Assembly (NCBI GenBank): GCA_945870115.1
Contig: CAMBRH010000138.1
Span: forward strand, 1 to 8,590
Length of the DNA stretch: 8,590 bases
Direction: 5' to 3'
Source: Chitinophaga pinensis
GTDB taxonomy: Bacteria > Bacteroidota > Bacteroidia > Flavobacteriales_D > Crocinitomicaceae
Every line of letters begins with the position of its first letter. The first letter of the stretch is position 1. The translations under genes and the position numbers were made by a program. Shown here one piece after another: positions 6,344 through 8,590 of the stretch. The notes below the pieces were generated by a model. That model worked only from the letters and a program-made list of their open reading frames with translations, had not been told where the DNA came from and searched no databases.

Positions 6344-6380
6344 TTGGATAAATATATCAAAAAATGCATCATTTATCCAA
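6344..6380. promoter_or_regulatory. inverted-repeat unit 3 (distal)
   Basis: The arms 6344-6353 and 6371-6380 are perfect complements, and the flanks extend the symmetry: TATAA before the left arm against CTATA after the right arm. This is the longest dyad of the three (4 further pairs with one mismatch). Its right end is 110 bp from the PLP-enzyme start. Confidence 0.6.
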
Positions 6381-6433
6381 CTATAAGAATATAAAAAACC
6401 AAAAAAACAACTTAATTTTTCTATACAAATCAA

Positions 6434-6441
6434 AAATATTT
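6434..6441 (+). promoter_or_regulatory. candidate -7 box for the PLP-enzyme/acyltransferase pair
   Basis: TACTTTTA, identical to the box before the gene at 3141, ends 49 nt before the TTG start at 6491. No TTG-type -33 element lies 17-23 nt upstream. The call rests on the shared octamer and distance. Confidence 0.35.
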
Positions 6442-6490
6442 CATACTTTTACAACTATTAAATCTAAAGCATTTCTTTAAATAAAGTATT

Positions 6491-7399
6491 TTGAAAACAA
6501 TCCAAGATAAATTCGACACATCAGAATCAATCTTACAAACGCTAAAGGAATTCAATTCAAATGGAATCAATTTACTTGTAAAAAGAGATGACTTAATTCA
6601 TGAATTTGTTTCGGGAAATAAATGGCGAAAATTAAAATATTCACTTCTCCAAGCCCAATCAAAAGGTAAATCAGGAATCCTAACATTTGGGGGAGCTTTT
6701 TCAAATCATTTAGTTGCAACAGCTTCGGCTTGTCATGCTTTAAATTTTAAATCAATTGGTTTTGTGAGAGGAAATGAATTAAGTCCAGATTCAAATAAAA
6801 CGCTCAAAAAATGCCATGAACTGGGAATGCATTTAGTTTTTTTAGATCGTGAAACTTATTTAATGAGAAATGATTACGATTATTTGAATGAATTAAGAAA
6901 TGAATTTCCTGATCATTTTATCGTTCCTGAAGGTGGAGCAAATTTTTATGGAATAATTGGTTGTCAGGAAATATGGAATGAAATTCCACAAAAAATAGAT
7001 CATCTTTTTGTTTCTCAAGGCACAACGACAACCAGTTGCGGACTTTTATTAGGACTTCCCGAAAATACAACATTAAATGTTATACCAGCTCTAAAAGGTT
7101 TTGATTCTCTTTCCGAAATGAAAAAATTATTAAAAAACACACTTTTTGAAGAAGATTTAATTGAAGATTTAATGCAAAAAGTTGTTGTACATTCAGATTT
7201 TCATTTTGGAGGTTATGGAAAATACGCGGAAGAATTATTAGATTTTATGAACGATGTAAAACTAAAATATGGAATTCCATTAGATCATGTTTACACTGGA
7301 AAAGCATTCTTTGCAATGATGAAGGAAATACAAAAACCAGCCTATAAAAATCAAACAATTGTATTTTTACATACTGGAGGTTTACAGGGAAACTTATAA
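6491..7399 (+). CDS. PLP-dependent ACC deaminase/D-cysteine desulfhydrase family enzyme
   Basis: This 302-residue cytoplasmic fold-type II PLP enzyme is within the family's usual length. Visible signatures are KRDDL (31-35), SGNKWRKLKY (41-50) with K44 as the expected Schiff-base lysine, GGAFSNHL (67-74) for substrate binding, PEGGANFYG (146-154), the phosphate-binding loop SQGTTTTSCG (175-184) and C-terminal HTGGLQG (294-300). The family splits into ACC deaminases (ACC to 2-oxobutyrate and ammonia) and D-cysteine desulfhydrases (to pyruvate, sulfide and ammonia). Most Bacteroidota members are labelled ACC deaminase without proof, and I cannot separate the two here. The start is TTG at 6491; an in-frame TAA at 6482-6484 excludes upstream ATGs, and the next in-frame ATG would remove the core. 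The acyltransferase gene follows after 10 bp, suggesting an operon. Confidence 0.88.
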   Translation: MKTIQDKFDTSESILQTLKEFNSNGINLLVKRDDLIHEFVSGNKWRKLKYSLLQAQSKGKSGILTFGGAFSNHLVATASACHALNFKSIGFVRGNELSPDSNKTLKKCHELGMHLVFLDRETYLMRNDYDYLNELRNEFPDHFIVPEGGANFYGIIGCQEIWNEIPQKIDHLFVSQGTTTTSCGLLLGLPENTTLNVIPALKGFDSLSEMKKLLKNTLFEEDLIEDLMQKVVVHSDFHFGGYGKYAEELLDFMNDVKLKYGIPLDHVYTGKAFFAMMKEIQKPAYKNQTIVFLHTGGLQGNL

Positions 7400-7409
7400 A
7401 AAATTATAA

Positions 7410-8456
7410 ATGACAAATACTGAATATATAAATAAACTTAGGATTTTTGCAACTTTAATGGTCATCATGCTTCATGTTGCCGCTCCAGTAAGAGATCAAC
7501 TTGAAAATATGAATGTTTTGAATTGGTTTGTCGGAAGTTTATTCGACGGTTTTTCAAGAGCAGGAGTTCCACTTTTTTTAATGATTAGCGGAGCACTTTT
7601 ACTCAATAAAAAAGAATCATTCAAAGATTTCTATGTAAAAAGATTGTTGCGAATTTTAATGCCATTTATATTTTGGGGAATATTTTATGCATTTTATTGG
7701 CCGGTAAGCACAGGGAACGAAATCAATATTACAGAAACAATTTTTAGTATATTTAAAGGTCCAAGCTCCTATCATTTATGGTATCTTTATACAATAATCG
7801 GAATTTATTTGGTCAGCCCCTTTTTAAGAATTTTGATTGAAAACATTACGAAAAGCCAATTACAAATTTTATTGATTTTAGGTTTGATTTTTAATGTTAT
7901 ATTGCCTCATTTATATTCAGAATTTTATATTTGGCTTAAATTAGATTTAAAATTAGGTTTTCAATTGCCTATGATTGACGTTTATTTATGGTATTTCATT
8001 TTAGGATTTTACCTCCAAAAATATTTTTCGCCATCAAAAAAAGTAAACTTTTATTTATTTGCTTACATTTTCACTTCCATAATTACAGTTTTCTTGGGGT
8101 ATTTAGTTTATATTCACGACAAAACTTACAATCCATTATTTATTGTAAATGAATCTCCATTCGTTTTATTACAGGCAATATTTATCTTTTTATATTTCAA
8201 AACAAAAAATTCTAAAGAAAAAAATAAGCAATCAAAAATTATTTTTACACTTAATTTTTTAAGTTTTGGCTTGTATTTAATTCATCCATTTATAATTGAT
8301 TTATTGGATAAAGGTTTCTTAGGTTTTGCTCTTCATGCAAAAAAAATGGATACAATTCTTGCAATTCCTTTGACTTATTTGACTGTTTTAATTTCTTCCA
8401 TATTAATTTGCTGGATTATTTCAAAAATACCAATTCTAAAAAAAATAATAAATTAA
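7410..8456 (+). CDS. acyltransferase family 3 integral membrane protein (OafA/WecH-like)
   Basis: This 348-residue polytopic inner-membrane protein has roughly ten hydrophobic segments and matches PF01757 (Acyl_transf_3). The N-terminal block INKLRIFATLMVIMLHVAAP (7-26) contains the conserved arginine in the first segment (R11) and catalytic-type H22. SRAGVPLFLMISGALLL (49-65) and the basic loop FYVKRLLRILMPF (74-86) are typical, as is YHLWYLYTIIGIYLVSP (121-137). Length and start resemble WecH/YiaH-type O-acetyltransferases, which acetylate surface polysaccharide or lipid-linked sugars using cytoplasmic acetyl-CoA; the acceptor cannot be told. No other polysaccharide gene is in the window. 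The ATG lies 10 bp after the PLP-enzyme stop, so cotranscription is likely although no pathway linking the two is known to me. Confidence 0.88.
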   Translation: MTNTEYINKLRIFATLMVIMLHVAAPVRDQLENMNVLNWFVGSLFDGFSRAGVPLFLMISGALLLNKKESFKDFYVKRLLRILMPFIFWGIFYAFYWPVSTGNEINITETIFSIFKGPSSYHLWYLYTIIGIYLVSPFLRILIENITKSQLQILLILGLIFNVILPHLYSEFYIWLKLDLKLGFQLPMIDVYLWYFILGFYLQKYFSPSKKVNFYLFAYIFTSIITVFLGYLVYIHDKTYNPLFIVNESPFVLLQAIFIFLYFKTKNSKEKNKQSKIIFTLNFLSFGLYLIHPFIIDLLDKGFLGFALHAKKMDTILAIPLTYLTVLISSILICWIISKIPILKKIIN

Positions 8457-8513
8457 AAAAGTTCATCAACTGTTATTTTTTCGTTATAAATTAATTCTAA
8501 GAAGAAAATAACG

Positions 8514-8521
8514 TAATTTTG
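8514..8521 (+). promoter_or_regulatory. perfect -7 box before the gene at 8531
   Basis: TAATTTTG matches TAnnTTTG at every fixed position. It ends only 9 nt before the ATG at 8531, so a transcript from it would have a leader of just a few bases. No clear TTG lies at -33. It may instead be a chance match in AT-rich DNA. Confidence 0.35.
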
Positions 8522-8530
8522 CTAATTGGA

Positions 8531-8590
8531 ATGAGAAAATTAAAAATAAGTTTGGTTAAATTATTTTTTTTAGCAACAGTTATGCTGCTG
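8531..8590 (+). CDS. 5' end of a probable exported protein, cut by the window
   Basis: ATG at 8531 opens 20 codons running to the window end with no stop. The peptide begins MRKLKISLVK and continues into the hydrophobic LFFLATVMLL, the n- and h-regions of a signal peptide or membrane anchor. A consensus -7 box sits just upstream, and the gap after the acyltransferase stop is 74 bp, so it may be a separate transcription unit. The product cannot be identified from this fragment. Confidence 0.6.
   Translation, partial: MRKLKISLVKLFFLATVMLL

Larger units (their letters stand above)
6195..6380. repeat. array of three regularly spaced inverted repeats upstream of the ATPase gene
   Basis: Six copies of a 10-mer alternate in orientation: TTGGATAAAT at 6195-6204, 6270-6279 (first base C) and 6344-6353, and ATTTATCCAA at 6222-6231, 6297-6306 and 6371-6380. 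Each pair is separated by exactly 17 nt, giving 37-bp units centred at 6213, 6288 and 6362, a period of 74-75 bp. Spacer and linker sequences are not conserved, so selection acts on arms and spacing. Every right arm is followed by (G/T/C)TATA, and the third left arm is preceded by TATAA, extending the motif to TATAnTTGGATAAAT. The array fills most of the 308-bp divergent gap; beyond it (6387-6433) is featureless A-rich DNA. The likely role is an operator or recognition array for the neighbouring ATPase. Confidence 0.85.

Noticed and set aside
6195..6380. CRISPR array
   Set aside because: The 10-mers alternate in orientation, are too short, and the 17-nt spacers are low-complexity AT; no cas gene is nearby.
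8472..8512. 10-bp AT-rich stem GTTATTTT/AAAATAAC with a 20-nt loop after the acyltransferase gene
   Set aside because: The loop is long, the stem is nearly all A-T and no T run follows, so it is too weak to call a terminator.

Overview
The window looks like a piece of a Bacteroidota chromosome, most likely order Flavobacteriales. The DNA is strongly AT-rich. It encodes a full-length PorX, the response regulator of the type IX secretion system, which is confined to this phylum. Starts generally lack Shine-Dalgarno sequences, and several gene starts have TAnnTTT-like -7 boxes about 45-50 bp upstream, as expected for this phylum's unusual primary sigma factor. Genus cannot be told from the sequence.

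Left part (1-1455): a terminator of an off-window gene, then a short hypothetical gene or 5'-truncated remnant on the plus strand (94-489). Facing it is a minus-strand pair: a small four-cysteine lipoprotein (800-1084) and a thiamine-binding YkoF/MTH1187-like protein (514-795), 4 bp apart. The gap up to porX holds two 3-nt-loop hairpins of a REP-like repeat and an unlisted 56-codon antitoxin-like ORF (1279-1449) directly behind the porX stop codon.

Middle (1456-4716): porX on the minus strand; a divergent 112-residue membrane protein shaped like a potassium-channel pore module but with TGMGP in place of the selectivity filter (3141-3479); and a membrane-anchored YkuE/YaeI-like metallophosphoesterase with an internal twin-arginine motif (3490-4716).

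Right part (4743-8590): a minus-strand AAA+ ATPase of the archaeal-ATPase/DUF234 type with a C-terminal nuclease-like domain. Its upstream region carries three regularly spaced inverted repeats (6195-6380): 10-bp arms TTGGATAAAT/ATTTATCCAA, always 17 nt apart, with units centred 74-75 bp apart. This array is the most striking unexplained structure in the window. Beyond it, on the plus strand, are a PLP enzyme of the ACC deaminase/D-cysteine desulfhydrase family (6491-7399), an acyltransferase-3 membrane protein 10 bp downstream (7410-8456), and the first 20 codons of a probable secreted protein cut by the window end (8531-8590).

Only three links between genes are well supported by spacing: lipoprotein/thiamine-binding protein, ATPase/metallophosphoesterase (26 bp) and PLP enzyme/acyltransferase. 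The best candidate for an undescribed system is the DUF234 ATPase together with its repeat array. Function assignments rest on motif recognition by eye; no database search was possible.
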